Of a stretch of 6,924 nt of DNA, positions 6,211 through 6,924 are shown one piece after another (position 1 is the stretch's first letter; each line of letters begins with the position of its first letter). This stretch comes from Verrucomicrobiales bacterium (GTDB lineage: Bacteria; Verrucomicrobiota; Verrucomicrobiia; Verrucomicrobiales; Verrucomicrobiaceae). The DNA lies in contig DMMK01000542.1 of assembly GCA_003453085.1 (NCBI GenBank), positions 1-6,924 on the forward strand, in the 5' to 3' direction. Made by a program: the position numbers and the translations under genes. Below the pieces are notes generated by a model that was given only the letters and a program-made list of their open reading frames with translations, was not told the origin of the DNA and made no database searches.

Positions 6211-6657
6211 ATGAGCACACTCTCTACCCTCCACAATCTCATTCATATCCTCAAAGACGGCCAGGAAGGCTTTCGCACCGCCTCCGAGGACATCAGCAAT
6301 TCCGAACTGAAAACGCTCTTCAGCAGCTACTCACTGCAACGCAGCAAGTTTTCCGGTGAACTGCAAGCCCTCGCCCACGAACTGGGCGAACAAGACCCCC
6401 CATCCTCCGGCTCCGTCGCAGGAGCTCTTCACCGTGGCTGGATCGACCTCAAAGCCGCGCTGATGAGCCGGGATGAACACGCCGTGCTGGCGGAGTGCGA
6501 ACGTGGCGAGGACGCCGCCGTCGCCGCATATCGCAAGGCCATCGAAGAAGATGACCTGCCTGCCAACATCCTGTCCATCCTGCAGATCCAGTTCATGGAC
6601 ATCAAGAGCGCCCACGATAACATCCGGAATCTGCGTGACAGCCGGAAGGCCGCTTAA
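6211..6657 (+). CDS. PA2169/DUF2383-type four-helix-bundle protein
   Basis: A 148-aa cytoplasmic, largely helical protein, at the usual length of about 150 for the family. It has a ferritin-like, four-helix-bundle pattern: helix 1 with TLHNLIHILKDGQEGFRTA (6-24), helix 2 with ELKTLFSSYSLQRSKFSGEL (32-51), then AHELG, a Pro/Ser/Gly turn at 62-68, GALHRGWIDLKAAL (71-84), ECERGEDAAVAAYRKAI (95-111), and the closing helix NILSILQIQFMDIKSAHDNIRNLRD (119-143). Family members are linked in general to stress response; no reaction is proven. The start ATG at 6211 begins the conserved helix; the open frame reaches back to 6067, but those 48 residues look non-coding. There is no Shine-Dalgarno. It is a single-gene unit with its own terminator, divergent from the MocR gene. 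Glu and His residues on the helices could bind metal, as in ferritin-like folds, but I cannot show it. Confidence 0.85.
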   Translation: MSTLSTLHNLIHILKDGQEGFRTASEDISNSELKTLFSSYSLQRSKFSGELQALAHELGEQDPPSSGSVAGALHRGWIDLKAALMSRDEHAVLAECERGEDAAVAAYRKAIEEDDLPANILSILQIQFMDIKSAHDNIRNLRDSRKAA

Positions 6658-6672
6658 CCCATCCATTTTTCC

Positions 6673-6708
6673 ACGGGAGTTCCAGGGAAACCTGGGCTCC
6701 CGTTTTTT
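6673..6708 (+). terminator. Rho-independent terminator of the DUF2383-type gene
   Basis: The stem is ACGGGAG (6673-6679) with CTCCCGT (6697-6703), then an inner CCAGG (6682-6686) and CCTGG (6691-6695) around a GAAA tetraloop, with a small internal mismatch. A run of six T (6703-6708) follows. It begins 16 bases after the stop codon. The hairpin and T tract are strong and clear. Confidence 0.9.
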
Positions 6709-6858
6709 GTTTCGGTCAGAGAGGCAGGCCCGCTGCGTTTTGTTGGACAACCCTGCTTCGCCGGATATGGATGGAATAGGCAGGAATTTCTTCTTATTTT
6801 TATTCTTACCTGAGTCCATTTCAATCCGTCTGCCTTGGCAATGCATTGAAAATCAGAC

Positions 6859-6924
6859 GTCTCCGTAGTTCAATGGATAGAACGAGGGTTTCCTAAACTC
6901 TAAATACAGGTTCGATTCCTGTCG
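6859..6924 (+). tRNA. tRNA-Arg(CCT), 3' end beyond the window
   Basis: It folds as a canonical tRNA: acceptor 5' strand GTCTCCG (6859-6865), TA, D stem GTTC/GAAC (6868-6871, 6880-6883), anticodon stem AGGGT/ACTCT with loop TTCCTAA, anticodon CCT at 6892-6894, T stem ACAGG/CCTGT (6906-6910, 6918-6922) and T loop TTCGATT. The window ends after CG, the first two bases of the acceptor 3' strand, so CGGAGAC should continue outside. It decodes AGG. About 150 bp upstream (6709-6858) has no gene; it holds an AT-rich stretch and the short palindrome CAATGCATTG (6839-6848). Confidence 0.92.

Noticed and set aside
6331..6846. 171-codon minus-strand open frame over the DUF2383-type gene and terminator
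   Set aside because: It crosses a strong terminator and opposes a gene with a full family pattern; composition is not protein-like.
6859..6924. tRNA gene as a phage or island attachment site
   Set aside because: The 3' end is outside the window and no integrase or duplicated tRNA fragment is visible.

Overview
The window looks like chromosomal DNA from a GC-rich, Gram-negative, environmental bacterium. The best guess is Verrucomicrobiota or a relative in the PVC group. The basis is an iduronate-2-sulfatase-type sulfatase, an outer-membrane TonB-dependent receptor, generally weak Shine-Dalgarno signals, and a small His-Pro-Cys-x-x-Cys membrane protein next to the receptor. The taxon is an inference; no rRNA or marker gene is present. 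I see no transposase, phage gene, integrase or CRISPR array.

Layout from left to right. Bases 1-648 (+) hold the C-terminal 215 codons of a sulfatase cut by the window edge. Convergent to it, 23 bp away, is a three-gene minus-strand operon read from right to left: a 134-aa one-helix protein with an HPCPLC motif (3681-4085), a 741-aa TonB-dependent receptor (1454-3679), and a 238-aa PepSY membrane protein (672-1388). The first two genes are separated by a single base (TGA-G-ATG). The last two are separated by 65 bp containing a perfect 11-bp GC hairpin. A promoter-like TTGACA-17-TAGCCT sits so close to the first ATG that the transcript could be nearly leaderless.

Further right, also on the minus strand, is a MocR-type regulator (4491-5936: GntR winged helix fused to a fold-type I aminotransferase domain). 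It is followed by a small two-helix membrane protein (4143-4394). The 96 bp between these two genes contains two direct copies of CTATCT-N8-ACAGATGG at a 25-bp period, and a 7-bp inverted repeat whose loop holds the likely ribosome binding site of the small gene. This arrangement is not explained by coding sequence and is the most interesting lead here.

The plus strand resumes at 6211-6657 with a PA2169/DUF2383-type four-helix-bundle protein and a clear intrinsic terminator. The window ends inside a tRNA-Arg(CCT) gene.

How the parts may work together: the operon reads as a transport module. The receptor takes up a chelated metal or similar ligand through the outer membrane, the PepSY protein may process or reduce it at the inner membrane, and the Cys/His protein may handle metal. 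The ligand cannot be named from the sequence. The MocR/small membrane protein pair may be a self-contained regulator-target unit.
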